Assembly (NCBI GenBank): GCA_028712075.1
Contig: JAQTQX010000003.1
Coordinates: forward strand, 1 to 64,000
DNA: 64,000 bases
Direction of reading: 5' to 3'
From: Desulfuromonadaceae bacterium
Lineage (GTDB): Bacteria; Desulfobacterota; Desulfuromonadia; Geobacterales; Pseudopelobacteraceae
Both the position numbers and the translations under genes were made by a program. A model generated the notes under the pieces. That model was not told where the DNA came from. It worked only from the letters and a program-made list of their open reading frames with translations, and made no database searches. Positions 16,743-26,125 of the stretch are shown in pieces. Each line of letters begins with the position of its first letter. Positions within the stretch are counted from its first letter, which is position 1.

Positions 16743-17375
16743 ATGGTGCAGGAATCAATGCAGCGTACAATCAGAATCATCGGGTTAACCGGCGGAATTG
16801 CCACCGGCAAAAGCACTATTGCCCGTTATTTTGCTGCGAGAGGCATTCCGGTTATTGATGCTGACCAACTGGCACGCGCTGCCGTGCTGCCAGGGAGCCC
16901 CTCGTTGGAGCGAATCGCCGCACTGTTTGGACTCAACATTCTGGCACATGACGGCACGCTCAACCGGAAACGCCTTGGCGACATTATTTTTCCCGATCCG
17001 GCACAACGGCAACAACTTGAAGCTATCCTCCATCCGGAGATACGTCGCCTGGCGGAGGAGCAGATTGCCCACGCTGCGGCGAATGGTCATCAGCGCCTGA
17101 TTTATATGGCTCCGCTCCTGATTGAGGCGGGTGCAACCGATCGGGTCGATGACATCTGGGTTGTGACGGTACGTCCGGAAGTGCAGCTGACTCGACTCAT
17201 GCAGCGCGACAGCATCTCCCGGGAGCAGGCGAAACTGATTATTGCAAGCCAGATGCCGCTCGCTGAAAAAGAACGCTTCGCCACTGTTGTCATTGATAAC
17301 AGCGGCACTGAAATAGAGACAGATCGGTTGCTGGAACAGGTCTGGGCAAAGGAGATGAAGAGAAGCAATGAATAA
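16743..17375 (+). CDS. coaE: Dephospho-CoA kinase
   Basis: About 210 residues. The P-loop GLTGGIATGKST lies at the N-terminus, then a VIDADQLAR segment, an LHPEIR motif and a VVTVRPEVQLTRLMQRD lid typical of CoaE. The enzyme phosphorylates the 3'-hydroxyl of dephospho-CoA, the last step of coenzyme A synthesis, in the cytosol. I chose the ATG at 16743 because GGAG lies seven bases upstream; starts at 16719 and 16758 are in frame. The 3' end overlaps the RNA methyltransferase start by 8 bases, so the two are coupled. Confidence 0.92.
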   Translation: MVQESMQRTIRIIGLTGGIATGKSTIARYFAARGIPVIDADQLARAAVLPGSPSLERIAALFGLNILAHDGTLNRKRLGDIIFPDPAQRQQLEAILHPEIRRLAEEQIAHAAANGHQRLIYMAPLLIEAGATDRVDDIWVVTVRPEVQLTRLMQRDSISREQAKLIIASQMPLAEKERFATVVIDNSGTEIETDRLLEQVWAKEMKRSNE

Positions 17376-18633
17376 ACCGACGCACATTTTACGCCCCGGC
17401 AAGAGGGTCCCTTCTCAGCATAAATCCACAGATGTCGCGCCACGCGCTGTAAAACCTGAAGGAGTCTTTGACGGAACAACTGCTGCCGAAAAAGTATCCG
17501 GGAGTGATCCGCTCCTGGCCTGCTTTGCCGCCGTGCCGCGCGGGGCCGAAGAGCTGGCCGGAGCCGAACTGGACGCACTCGGCATCGGCGGCGCAAAACC
17601 GGGCAAGGGTGGCGTCTCATTTTGTACCAACCGGGCCGGGCTATACCGAGCCAACCTGTGGCTGCGCACCGCCAGCAGGGTTTTGGTCCAGCTGGCAACA
17701 TTTCCCTGTTCGGGCCCGGAAGAGTTGTATAAGGGAGTGTATGCGATAAAGTGGCCGGAGTTGATCACTCCCGATATGACGCTTGCAGTGGATTGCTCCC
17801 TGCGCGATTCTGCCCTGACCCATTCCGGCTTTGTGGCGCTTAAAACCAAGGATGCGGTTGTTGATCGCATTCGGGCGGCATGCGGCAGTCGCCCGAATGT
17901 CGATACGGCGTCTCCTGATGTGCGCATCAATGTCCATCTGCACAAGAACGTATGCACCGTCAGCCTTGACAGCTCCGGCGACTCGCTCGACCGGCGCGGT
18001 TATCGACTGGAGCGGAATGATGCGCCACTGCGCGAAACGCTGGCAGCAGCAGTTATCGCCCTGACCGGATGGGACGGATCCATCCCGCTGGCAGACCCAA
18101 TGTGCGGGTCAGGTACAATTCCGATTGAAGCTGCGCTGCAGGCCGCTCATATCCCACCAGGCCTGCAGCGCAATTTTGGCTTTCAGCGCTGGATTGATTT
18201 TGACAGTGCGCTCTGGGAGCGACTATGCGGCGAGGCTGAGCAGGGAATACGCAAATTGCCGCTCGATCTGGTGACCGGATACGACCTCGACAGCAAAGCA
18301 CTGCTCCTGGCCGGGCGCAACACGGTCAAAGCCGGTCTTGAAGGGCAGATTCATTATTTTCATGCTGCGCTTCTTGAGTTCAACCCGCCAAGTGACACGG
18401 GTACAGTAATTATTAACCCTCCATACGGTATTCGCCTGGGTGAGGAGGATGATTTGAGGGAACTGTACTGCCAGATAGGCGATATCATGAAGAAGCGCTG
18501 TCGCGGCTGGACCGGCTATGTTCTGACCGGCAACCTCGAATTGGCTAAATATATCGGCCTCAAGGCGTCCCGTCGCTACGTTTTATACAACGGGGCGATT
18601 GAATGTCGGCTGCTGAAATATGAACTTTATTAA
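17368..18633 (+). CDS. THUMP-domain class I SAM-dependent RNA methyltransferase (RlmL N-terminal/TrmN-like)
   Basis: A 421-residue protein. After a basic, disordered tail of about 45 residues comes a THUMP-like RNA-binding region (about 55-190, with CFAAVPRGAEELAGAELDALG). The Rossmann methyltransferase domain follows, with the SAM-binding motif DPMCGSGTIPIEAA and the catalytic INPPYGIRLGE motif of N2-guanine methyltransferases. Family members modify G2445 of 23S rRNA or guanines in tRNA; the exact target cannot be told from sequence alone. It is translationally coupled to coaE. Confidence 0.85.
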   Translation: MNKPTHILRPGKRVPSQHKSTDVAPRAVKPEGVFDGTTAAEKVSGSDPLLACFAAVPRGAEELAGAELDALGIGGAKPGKGGVSFCTNRAGLYRANLWLRTASRVLVQLATFPCSGPEELYKGVYAIKWPELITPDMTLAVDCSLRDSALTHSGFVALKTKDAVVDRIRAACGSRPNVDTASPDVRINVHLHKNVCTVSLDSSGDSLDRRGYRLERNDAPLRETLAAAVIALTGWDGSIPLADPMCGSGTIPIEAALQAAHIPPGLQRNFGFQRWIDFDSALWERLCGEAEQGIRKLPLDLVTGYDLDSKALLLAGRNTVKAGLEGQIHYFHAALLEFNPPSDTGTVIINPPYGIRLGEEDDLRELYCQIGDIMKKRCRGWTGYVLTGNLELAKYIGLKASRRYVLYNGAIECRLLKYELY

Positions 18634-18637
18634 ACAG

Positions 18638-18727
18638 GATGAGGGATGAGTGAGAACCGATGAGAGATGAGTAGAAACCTTATGAAATAATGGCGTTTTT
18701 CTCATCCCTCATCGTTCATCCCTCATC
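18638..18727. repeat. Family A repeat with inverted arms
   Basis: GGATGAGGGATGAG and GATGAGAGATGAG on the left, CTCATCCCTCATCGTTCATCCCTCATC on the right, with about 30 bases between. It forms a hairpin between the methyltransferase stop and the ylqF start, so it lies in the leader of ylqF. Confidence 0.75.
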
Positions 18728-18739
18728 AAAGGACTTACA

Positions 18740-19612
18740 ATGACAATCCGCTGGTATCCGGGACATATGGGCAAGGCGCAGGAAAAGATGGCCGAAGCGA
18801 TCCGCAAGATCGATGTGATCATCGAGGTTCTTGATGCCCGCCTGCCTATCTCCAGTTCCAATCATCTGCTTGGGGAAATGCGCCGCAACAAGCCGTGCAT
18901 CAAGGTTTTGAACAAAAGTGATCTTGCCGATCCAGCTGTTACCAAAGCCTGGGTACGATATTTTGAACGTGAGGCGGGGGTAACCGCCATTCCACTCTCC
19001 GCAAAACTGCATGCCGATGCCAAAAAGTTGATCAAACTCTGCCAGAAAACAGTTCCGCATCGCGGCAAGCCGGGCTGGCCACTGCGGGTTATGGTGTTTG
19101 GCATCCCCAATACCGGCAAATCAACCTTGATCAATACACTCGCGGGTAAATGCATTGCCAAAGTTGGCGACAAACCGGCAATTACCACCATCGGTCAGCA
19201 GATCGACCTCAAGAACGGCATCGTCCTGACCGACACCCCCGGCATTCTCTGGCCGAATATGGACGATCAGGGCGGGGCATACCGCCTCGCTGCCAGCGGC
19301 GCAATCGGCGCCAGCGCGCTCGACTATACGTGCGTTGGGCTGTTTGCTGCAGAGTATATGCTGGGGAGGTATCCGGAACTGGTGAAGGAGCGCTATAAAC
19401 TGCCCGAACTGCCGGAAACGGCAGCCGCGGCTATTGAAGCGATTGGACGCAGGCTGGGATGCCTCATCAGCGGCGGCGAGATTAACATCCATCGTGCTGC
19501 AGAGGCTTTTTTGCGGGAACTGCGCGCCGGGAAAATCGGCAGAATCAGCCTGGAAGAGCCGGGAGAGGCTGTTGGATTATCAGAGCCCGCCGTAACGGGC
19601 TCTGATAATTGA
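18740..19612 (+). CDS. ylqF: Ribosome biogenesis GTPase YlqF/RbgA
   Basis: A 290-residue circularly permuted GTPase. Motifs run G4 NKSD (about residue 55), G5 SAK (about 90), G1 GIPNTGKST (about 122) and G3 DTPG (about 170), the order specific to the YlqF/YawG family. The N-terminus WYPGHMGKA is diagnostic. RbgA helps late assembly of the 50S subunit. The last dozen residues are encoded inside a perfect 14-pair hairpin (19576-19609) that also acts as the intergenic terminator, so the C-terminal tail may be shaped by the terminator rather than by function. Confidence 0.93.
   Translation: MTIRWYPGHMGKAQEKMAEAIRKIDVIIEVLDARLPISSSNHLLGEMRRNKPCIKVLNKSDLADPAVTKAWVRYFEREAGVTAIPLSAKLHADAKKLIKLCQKTVPHRGKPGWPLRVMVFGIPNTGKSTLINTLAGKCIAKVGDKPAITTIGQQIDLKNGIVLTDTPGILWPNMDDQGGAYRLAASGAIGASALDYTCVGLFAAEYMLGRYPELVKERYKLPELPETAAAAIEAIGRRLGCLISGGEINIHRAAEAFLRELRAGKIGRISLEEPGEAVGLSEPAVTGSDN
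19576..19609. terminator. Hairpin overlapping the ylqF 3' end, between convergent genes
   Basis: A 14-pair perfect stem, ATTATCAGAGCCCG with CGGGCTCTGATAAT and a 6-base loop, spans the final codons of ylqF up to the last base before the stop region. The convergent dihaem cytochrome gene ends at 19613. No strong T-tract follows, but the stem is stable and symmetric. Confidence 0.65.
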
Positions 19613-19924
19613 TTACATCTTGAGTTTGTGGCAGAAGAGACAGCGGTTCTTGGCAGGATGATTCGGTGGGAAAGCCACCCCTTTTTCTTTGTGGCACGGC
19701 TCGCAGTAGACTTCGGCAGCTTTTTTATCCGGTTTGAAAAAAGCACGTTTCATAAAGGATGCGTCCGGACCGGGAGTGTTCCTGTATGCCGCTTCGTAAC
19801 TGATTCTATGCATTTCATTGTTCGGCACCGTCGTCGTCTTTTCTTTGCCTGAGATGCTAACGAAAATTCCCAGCACAACGACTATCACGCCAATAAAATA
19901 CCAGTCTTTCTTGTTAATTTTCAT
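19613..19924 (-). CDS. Membrane-anchored small dihaem c-type cytochrome
   Basis: A 103-residue protein with one N-terminal membrane helix (about residues 9-25) and two haem-binding motifs near the C-terminus, CEPCH and CLFCH. It probably faces the periplasm as a tethered electron carrier. It is encoded 21 bases downstream of a small membrane protein gene in the same direction, so the two are probably one operon. No close named family is recognised. Confidence 0.85.
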   Translation of the reverse strand: MKINKKDWYFIGVIVVVLGIFVSISGKEKTTTVPNNEMHRISYEAAYRNTPGPDASFMKRAFFKPDKKAAEVYCEPCHKEKGVAFPPNHPAKNRCLFCHKLKM

Positions 19925-19945
19925 AATCCGTTCCCTATTCTGTCT

Positions 19946-20284
19946 TCAATCCGATTTTACTAACGAAAAATAGATGATCACGCCACCGATCAGCAGCCCG
20001 CCTCCAATGAAAGGGAGGGTGGACGACACCGAAAGCTCATCACCCGGTGCCGGCATGGCATAGCGAATAATCATTGCCAAACATATCAGCGAAAAAAGAC
20101 TCAGCAGCACGACCTTTGAACGTTTAACAACTCCGAAAAAAAAGATGATCAGGATCAGTATCAGCACTCCGGGATTTGAAAACACCTGTTGCACACTCAG
20201 ATGCTGCACGGTATCAATCAGGTTGGATGTTTCAAAAGGGCGGAGCGTTTCGACAGTTTTTTCTACCAACTGTTGCTTATCCAT
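19946..20284 (-). CDS. Small integral membrane protein
   Basis: A 112-residue protein with three hydrophobic segments (about 39-52, 57-72 and 88-107) and a short amphipathic N-terminus. It has no cysteine or haem motif. It sits directly upstream of the dihaem cytochrome gene and downstream of the heat-shock operon. Its function is unknown; it could be a membrane partner of the cytochrome. Confidence 0.65.
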   Translation of the reverse strand: MDKQQLVEKTVETLRPFETSNLIDTVQHLSVQQVFSNPGVLILILIIFFFGVVKRSKVVLLSLFSLICLAMIIRYAMPAPGDELSVSSTLPFIGGGLLIGGVIIYFSLVKSD

Positions 20285-20381
20285 TGGGCATCCTGGAAAG
20301 TGGTCTAAATTAGTCCTGAATAGTATGACAGATTGCCACGGGAGGCAAGAGATAAATCATGCCACTACAGATGGTAGTACG

Positions 20382-21515
20382 TCAGCTGATAAAATCCATG
20401 ACTTTATCGAGAAAACCCTTTTTCATGGGGTGCACATCCTCACCGCTTATTTTGGCAAATTCCTCAAGAAGCTCCTTCTGCTTTTTATTGAGATTGGTCG
20501 GCGTTTCAATCCGGATAACAACCAACTGGTCACCGCGGCCATACCCCTGCAGCGACGGGATACCCTTCCCTTTCAGGCGATATATTTTGCCTGACTGGGT
20601 ACCATCAGGAATCTTCATAGCAACCTTGCCGTCAAGAGTCGGCACTTCCAGTTCGCAGCCAAGCGACGCCTGAATAAAGCTGATCGGAATTTCGCAGATG
20701 ACATTATTGTCCTCGCGCTGAAAGATGGCATGCTCCTTGACGCTGATCGCCACGTAGAGATCGCCGTTGGGACCGCCTTTCCCCTGTCCCCCTTCGCCGG
20801 TTACCTTCAGCCGTGATCCGGTCTCGACACCGGCGGGTATCTTGACAGACAGTGTCTTGGTATCTTTCGTACTTCCCTTGCCGCGACAGTCGGGACAGGG
20901 ATCATCAACCACCTTCCCTTCCCCGTTGCACTGACCGCAGGTTTTGCTGACGCTGAAAAATCCCTGCTGATAGCGGACCTGTCCGGCGCCGCGACAGGCA
21001 GGGCAGACCTTTGGGTCGGTGCCCGGTTTCGATCCCGACCCGTTGCAGGTCGCACAACGCTTGGCAAACGGAACCTCTATCTTTTTTTCTACACCAAAGG
21101 CAGCCTCTTCAAAGCTGATCTCCATATTATAGAGCAGATCATCGCCACGACGCCCCTGGGTGCGGCTCCGGCCGGCACCGCCTCCGCCAAAGATGTCACC
21201 AAATATATCACCAAAAATATCGCCGAACGGAGTTCCCGCACCAAAGCCGCCGAAGCCGCCGCCCGAAAATCCGCCTGTGCCGGAAACACCGGCATGGCCG
21301 AACTGGTCATACTGGGCACGCTTCTGCGCATCCGCAAGAATCTCATACGCTTCAGAGGCTTCCTTGAACTTCTCCTCGGCAACCTTATCCCCGGGATTTT
21401 TGTCGGGATGAAACTGGATCGCCACCTTGCGAAAGGCTTTTTTTATCTCTGTTTCCGAGGCGTTGCGATGAACGCCAAGCACCTCGTAATAATCTCGTTT
21501 ATCGCCGTTAGCCAC
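20382..21515 (-). CDS. dnaJ: Chaperone protein DnaJ
   Basis: 377 residues, full type I DnaJ: a J domain with HPDK, a G/F-rich linker (about 75-115), four zinc-binding CxxCxGxG repeats ([32 protein letters not shown]) and C-terminal substrate-binding domains. It stimulates DnaK ATPase. The start is GTG, preceded by AAGGAA. A GC-rich hairpin in the dnaK-dnaJ gap could lower dnaJ expression relative to dnaK. Confidence 0.97.
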   Translation of the reverse strand: MANGDKRDYYEVLGVHRNASETEIKKAFRKVAIQFHPDKNPGDKVAEEKFKEASEAYEILADAQKRAQYDQFGHAGVSGTGGFSGGGFGGFGAGTPFGDIFGDIFGDIFGGGGAGRSRTQGRRGDDLLYNMEISFEEAAFGVEKKIEVPFAKRCATCNGSGSKPGTDPKVCPACRGAGQVRYQQGFFSVSKTCGQCNGEGKVVDDPCPDCRGKGSTKDTKTLSVKIPAGVETGSRLKVTGEGGQGKGGPNGDLYVAISVKEHAIFQREDNNVICEIPISFIQASLGCELEVPTLDGKVAMKIPDGTQSGKIYRLKGKGIPSLQGYGRGDQLVVIRIETPTNLNKKQKELLEEFAKISGEDVHPMKKGFLDKVMDFIS

Positions 21516-21544
21516 AATGAGGTTCCTTTTATCATGAAATACGT

Positions 21545-21573
21545 GTAGGGGCGGATATATAACCCGCCCCTAC
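21545..21573. repeat. GTAGGGGCGG palindromic hairpin between dnaK and dnaJ
   Basis: A perfect 10-pair stem, GTAGGGGCGG with CCGCCCCTAC and a 9-base AT-rich loop, lies in the 83-base gap of the operon. It lacks a T-tract, so it is more likely an RNA-stabilising or attenuating element or an interspersed palindrome than a full terminator. Confidence 0.7.
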
Positions 21574-21598
21574 GATGCTGAACCGGATGATTCCCGGA

Positions 21599-23515
21599 CT
21601 ATTTTTTATCTTCTTTTACCTCTTCAAAATCTGCATCGACGACCTTGTCATCGGTTGGCTTGGCGGAACCTGCCTGCTCGGCGCCCGCCGCAGCCTCACT
21701 CTCTGCGCCTTCTTTTTTAGCGTACATGGCTTCAGCAAGTTTGTGCGAAGCCTGGGCAAGTTCATCGGTGCACTTTTTAATGGCCTCGGCATCTTCGCCT
21801 TCCATCAGTTTCTTAAGTTCGGCCAGTTTGTTTTCAATATTACCTTTTTCTACCGCATCGATCTTATCGCCGAACTCCTTGAGCGATTTTTCGGTGCTGT
21901 AGACCATACTGTCAGCGTGGTTACGCGCCTCGATCGCCTCACGCTTTTTCTTGTCCTCATCCGCGTGAGCTTCGGCATCGCGCACCATCTTGTCGATCTC
22001 TTCCTTGGAAAGCCCGGAAGAGGCCGTTATGCTGATCGACTGTTCCTTGCCGGTGCCAAGATCCTTGGCAGACACATGGACGATGCCGTTGGCATCAATA
22101 TCGAAGGTCACTTCGATTTGCGGCAATCCGCGTGGTGCCGACGGAATACCGGTCAGCTCAAAATTGCCGAGCGTTTTATTGTCACGCGCCATTTCGCGTT
22201 CGCCCTGCAAGACGTGGATCGATACCGCCGGCTGATTGTCGGCTGCTGTTGAAAAGACCTGACTCTTGCGGCACGGTATAGTTGTGTTCTTCTCAATCAG
22301 GCGGGTCATGACACTACCCAGCGTTTCAATACCGAGTGAAAGCGGCGTAACATCAAGAAGTAATACATCTTTGACATCGCCCCTCAGAACTCCACCCTGG
22401 ATGCCGGCGCCAATAGCAACAACCTCATCCGGGTTAACCCCTTTGTTCGGCACTTTGCCGAAGATGTCTTCAACCCTTTTCTGAACTGCCGGCATACGGC
22501 TCATACCGCCAACCAGGATGACTTCATCAATCTGACTGGCGTTCAAACCGGCATCTTTTAGAGCGGTACGGCAGGGGCCTTCAAGCTTTGCAAGCAGTCC
22601 GGCGCAGATTGATTCAAGCTTTGCCCGCGAAAGTTTCAGAGTCAGGTGTTTCGGACCGGAAGCGTCGGCAGTAATAAACGGCAGATTGATGTCGGTCTCA
22701 ACCGAACTGGACAGTTCGCATTTGGCTTTTTCAGCTGCTTCTTTGAGACGTTGAAGCGCCATCTTGTCACCGCGCAGATCAATACCCTGGTCTTTTTTGA
22801 ACTCGTCGGCAATCCAGTCAATAATCACCTGGTCAAAATCCTCGCCACCGAGGAACGTATCACCGTTGGTCGACTTAACTTCAAAAACACCATCGCCAAG
22901 CTCCAGAATGGAGACGTCAAAGGTACCACCGCCAAGATCGAATACGGCAATTTTTTCATCCTTTTTCTTATCAAGGCCGTACGCAAGCGCGGCGGCAGTC
23001 GGCTCGTTAATGATACGCAGGACATTCAAACCGGCAATCTTGCCGGCATCCTTGGTCGCCTGACGCTGCGAATCGTCAAAATAGGCCGGTACGGTGATGA
23101 CCGCGTCTGTGACAGTAGCCCCAAGATAGTCCTCTGCTGTCTTTTTCATTTTCTGCAGGATCATGGCAGAAATTTCCGGTGCCGAGTAACGTTTGTCGCG
23201 CACTTCTACCCAGGCATCGCCGTTGTCTGCCTTGACGATTTTGAACGGTGAAATTGCGATATCTTTGCGCACGGCATCCGAATCGAACTTGCGACCGATC
23301 AGGCGCTTGATAGCGTAAAGGGTGTTTTCCGGATTGGTGACTGCCTGACGTTTAGCCTGCTGACCCACCAACCGCTCGCCGCTGTCTGAAATTGCCACCA
23401 TGGAAGGGGTGGTACGCGACCCTTCTGAGTTGGCGATAACGACCGGTTCACCACCCTCCATGATCGAAACACAAGAGTTGGTTGTACCAAGGTCGATTCC
23501 GATTACTTTACTCAT
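21599..23515 (-). CDS. dnaK: Molecular chaperone DnaK (Hsp70)
   Basis: 638 residues, the normal length. The N-terminal ATPase domain starts [12 protein letters not shown], with the phosphate loop [12 protein letters not shown] and adenosine motif [11 protein letters not shown]. The linker [13 protein letters not shown] leads to the peptide-binding and lid domains, and the protein ends in an acidic tail with a VVDADFEEV motif. An excellent AAAGGAGG ribosome site precedes the ATG. It is the third gene of the CIRCE-controlled operon hrcA-grpE-dnaK-dnaJ. Confidence 0.98.
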   Translation of the reverse strand: MSKVIGIDLGTTNSCVSIMEGGEPVVIANSEGSRTTPSMVAISDSGERLVGQQAKRQAVTNPENTLYAIKRLIGRKFDSDAVRKDIAISPFKIVKADNGDAWVEVRDKRYSAPEISAMILQKMKKTAEDYLGATVTDAVITVPAYFDDSQRQATKDAGKIAGLNVLRIINEPTAAALAYGLDKKKDEKIAVFDLGGGTFDVSILELGDGVFEVKSTNGDTFLGGEDFDQVIIDWIADEFKKDQGIDLRGDKMALQRLKEAAEKAKCELSSSVETDINLPFITADASGPKHLTLKLSRAKLESICAGLLAKLEGPCRTALKDAGLNASQIDEVILVGGMSRMPAVQKRVEDIFGKVPNKGVNPDEVVAIGAGIQGGVLRGDVKDVLLLDVTPLSLGIETLGSVMTRLIEKNTTIPCRKSQVFSTAADNQPAVSIHVLQGEREMARDNKTLGNFELTGIPSAPRGLPQIEVTFDIDANGIVHVSAKDLGTGKEQSISITASSGLSKEEIDKMVRDAEAHADEDKKKREAIEARNHADSMVYSTEKSLKEFGDKIDAVEKGNIENKLAELKKLMEGEDAEAIKKCTDELAQASHKLAEAMYAKKEGAESEAAAGAEQAGSAKPTDDKVVDADFEEVKEDKK

Positions 23516-23593
23516 GACGTGTTGTCCTCCTTTATTGTAACGCTGTTGGCAAGATATTCATCGAATGCTTAAAAAACAAGGGTTCATAAAAAA

Positions 23594-24148
23594 TTATTTT
23601 ATGTGTGTTGCCACTGAAACCATGGCCGGACGCAGCAGGCGCTCCTTGAGCATGTACCCTTTCTGATACTCTTCAACGACAGTATTCGGTTCATGCTGGT
23701 CGGTCGGAATTTGGGCCATAGCCTGATGGAACGCCGAATCAAATGGGACCCCGATCGAGTCAATTGGAGTGACGTTGAACTTCTTCAGCGCCGCAAGCAG
23801 CATGACATGCGTCATACGGATCCCTTCCACTACGCCATCTTGGCTCTCTTCGGTAAGATGGCTCAGCGCCCGCTCAAGGTTGTCAATAACCGGCAGAATC
23901 TCTTCCAGAAGCGATTTATTGCCGTAGTTCAGCAGTTCTTCTTTTTCGCGCCCGACCCGTTTACGATAATTTTCCAGATCAGCCCGTTCCCGTAAAAAGC
24001 GGTCCCAGTTTTCACGCGCCTCCTTTTCCTTGGCCGCAAGCTGCTCTTCCAGTGTCTGTGCCGATTCCTGAACACTAGTATCTGTGCAGCTTTCTTCTCC
24101 TGCAGCAGCTTCGGGCGGAGTAGTTTCTACAATATCCTTTGGTTCCAT
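23594..24148 (-). CDS. grpE: Nucleotide exchange factor GrpE
   Basis: 184 residues: an acidic low-complexity N-terminus, a long coiled coil (about 40-95, containing [21 protein letters not shown] heptads) and the C-terminal beta domain with VDNLERAL and [12 protein letters not shown] motifs. It releases ADP from DnaK. AAGGATG precedes the ATG. It lies between hrcA and dnaK. Confidence 0.96.
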   Translation of the reverse strand: MEPKDIVETTPPEAAAGEESCTDTSVQESAQTLEEQLAAKEKEARENWDRFLRERADLENYRKRVGREKEELLNYGNKSLLEEILPVIDNLERALSHLTEESQDGVVEGIRMTHVMLLAALKKFNVTPIDSIGVPFDSAFHQAMAQIPTDQHEPNTVVEEYQKGYMLKERLLRPAMVSVATHIK

Positions 24149-24182
24149 GTGTCATCCTTTTGTCTCAGTTTGTTTATCTGGT

Positions 24183-25214
24183 TCATGTTTCGCTTAACAG
24201 CCTGCTGACCATTCGGGCGGTGTAATCAACTATCGGGATCACACTCGAATAGCCCATGCGCGTCGGTCCGATTACTCCCAGCATGCCGACCGTATTACTG
24301 CTGGTGACAAAGCGGGAGGTGATCAGGCTAATGCCGGCCGACTGGCTCAAGGAGGTTTCCGCGCCGATATAGATCTGTACCCCCTCTGCAGACATACAAC
24401 GGGACAGCAGCTGCACAAGCAGGCCTTTCTGCTCAAAGGCCTGAAAAATTTCCTTCATGCGCCCGGCATCGCTGAATTCGGGCTGGTCAAGGATGCGAGC
24501 CTGACCTTCGACAAAAATTTCATCCCCCTCCTCGCGCACCGCCTGTTCACCGACCGCCAGCGAACGAGACAGGAGTTGGTCGTATTGAGTTTTTTCCGAT
24601 TTCATCTCATCTAAAATCTGCTCGCGAACCTGGGTGATCGTCAACCCCTGCATTTTGTCATTCAGGTAATTGCCCATCCTGACCAGATCTTCAGGGGCAT
24701 AATCATCAACCGTCTCAATCAGGCGATTTTGCACCGCCCCCTTGCTGGAAACCAGTATAGCCAGAATTTTGCGCTGGCCGATCCGGATAAATTCGATCTG
24801 CCGGAAAACATCTGCGGTGAAGCTGGGGGCGACGACAATTCCCATGTAATTGGAAAGCTGCGACAGCGTGCGACTGGTCTCCTTCAAAAGGCCGGAAAGA
24901 CCGGCACCTGCCTGGCGGCAGTGGGAGATGATCTGGCGCTTTTCATCCCGGGTAACCTGACGGAGAGCAACAAGTGAATCGACATAAAACCGGTAAGCTT
25001 TTTCGGTCGGTATTCGGCCGGCCGACGTATGCGGAGACGTTAAAAGACCTTGTTCTTCCAGGTTGGCCATGACATTACGCACTGTCGCCGGGGAAAGCGT
25101 CAGGGCGTGGCGACGCGCAACGGCACTGCTGCCGACCGGTTCTGCGGTAGCAATATAATCCTCAACTATCGCTTCCAGTATTTTTCTGCTGCGGACAGAA
25201 AGCTCCATCTCCAT
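24183..25214 (-). CDS. hrcA: Heat-inducible transcription repressor HrcA
   Basis: 343 residues: an N-terminal winged helix (ILEAIVEDYIATAEPVGSSAVARR) and a GAF-like regulatory domain with the C-terminal IGPTRMGYSSVIPIVDYTARM signature. HrcA binds CIRCE and represses the chaperone operon; its folding depends on GroE. The CIRCE element lies 18-44 bases upstream of this start, so the operon is autoregulated. A second ATG two codons in is also possible. Confidence 0.96.
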   Translation of the reverse strand: MEMELSVRSRKILEAIVEDYIATAEPVGSSAVARRHALTLSPATVRNVMANLEEQGLLTSPHTSAGRIPTEKAYRFYVDSLVALRQVTRDEKRQIISHCRQAGAGLSGLLKETSRTLSQLSNYMGIVVAPSFTADVFRQIEFIRIGQRKILAILVSSKGAVQNRLIETVDDYAPEDLVRMGNYLNDKMQGLTITQVREQILDEMKSEKTQYDQLLSRSLAVGEQAVREEGDEIFVEGQARILDQPEFSDAGRMKEIFQAFEQKGLLVQLLSRCMSAEGVQIYIGAETSLSQSAGISLITSRFVTSSNTVGMLGVIGPTRMGYSSVIPIVDYTARMVSRLLSET

Positions 25215-25231
25215 GCCAGGGCCTCAAAAAA

Positions 25232-25258
25232 ATAGCACTCTTCACTGATGAGTGCTAA
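25232..25258 (-). promoter_or_regulatory. CIRCE operator (HrcA binding site)
   Basis: ATAGCACTC-N9-GAGTGCTAA matches the CIRCE consensus TTAGCACTC-N9-GAGTGCTAA at 17 of 18 arm positions. It overlaps the predicted transcription start of the hrcA operon, the expected place for repression. Confidence 0.95.
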
Positions 25259-25265
25259 TGACTGC

Positions 25266-25294
25266 AAGGTAATAAGCGCCCCCGCGTTTGTCAA
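25266..25294 (-). promoter_or_regulatory. Sigma-70 promoter of the hrcA-grpE-dnaK-dnaJ operon
   Basis: On the minus strand a perfect -35 TTGACA (25289-25294), a 17-base spacer and -10 TACCTT (25266-25271). The start point would be near 25259, at the edge of CIRCE. No sigma-32 type motif is seen. Confidence 0.75.
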
Positions 25295-25338
25295 GGATAT
25301 TTCAGGGTATTTTATGCACGATGCCGCCGTGCCGAGTG

Positions 25339-26052
25339 TTACTCGCCATGGCGGGCAAGAATGAAGTTGGCAACCGTATGGGCAATGGTGCCGGCATCGA
25401 TTCTGTCGTTGTTAAACAACACGTGGAACAGCGCCGGATCATGACCGTTCTGACCGAGAAAATCCCTGTTAAAGTGATCACGTGCTTTTTGCTCCTTATG
25501 CATTATCTTCTCGGCTGCCTCGCAGTCAATTTCCAGACGCCGGGAAAGCGTAGCGGCCTTGAATGGCTCCGAGCCGTATATTCTGATATGACAGGAATGT
25601 TCGATGTGCCGGGTGATAATGGCACCGCCCAGTTCGGAGATGATGACGTTCCCCTGCTCCGCGAGCGCCACCACATACCGGGAGAGCATTCTGAAATATT
25701 CCTGGTCGCTCGTCCAGCGCGGTGAAAACGTTGCCAGCACCTCATTCAGAATCCCGTTGTTCTCCCCCAGTGTATGCAGGATGTCTTCAGAGATGTTGTG
25801 ATGTTTTGCCACGGCTTCCAGCACAGCCTTGTCGATAAGCACCCATTCATCACCGGTTTTCTGCATCAGAATCTCCCGCAACCGCTCTGCAACGGGGTAT
25901 CCCTCACAACCGTATTCGCGTGAAATGGTAATGCATGGCCGCGGTCGTGATTTTTTGTGATGAGCAGCCGCCTTTTCTTTCTGCCTGCGATTGTACTCCT
26001 CCAAAGAACCGATCCTCAGGTCGACTGATGGTATCAAGAGATTTTCCGGCAT
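25339..26052 (-). CDS. Cytidylate kinase-like family protein
   Basis: A 237-residue protein. After about 40 basic residues comes CITISREYGCEGYPVAERL, the glycine-rich nucleotide-binding start of the cytidylate-kinase-like family (Pfam Cytidylate_kin2), with later conserved VLIDKAVLEAVA and IIS-ELGGAIITR segments. The P-loop lacks the classical GKST end, so kinase activity and substrate are unproven. I chose ATG 26052, which has a strong AAGGAGG eight bases upstream; a TTG at 26073 would put that site inside the gene. It is transcribed separately from the heat-shock operon. Confidence 0.8.
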   Translation of the reverse strand: MPENLLIPSVDLRIGSLEEYNRRQKEKAAAHHKKSRPRPCITISREYGCEGYPVAERLREILMQKTGDEWVLIDKAVLEAVAKHHNISEDILHTLGENNGILNEVLATFSPRWTSDQEYFRMLSRYVVALAEQGNVIISELGGAIITRHIEHSCHIRIYGSEPFKAATLSRRLEIDCEAAEKIMHKEQKARDHFNRDFLGQNGHDPALFHVLFNNDRIDAGTIAHTVANFILARHGE

Positions 26053-26125
26053 GATGGAGTCCTCCTTCTTCAATTTAAGTACTGAATTCCTTCAGTGCGA
26101 GCAACACTGTGACTATGAGACGGAA

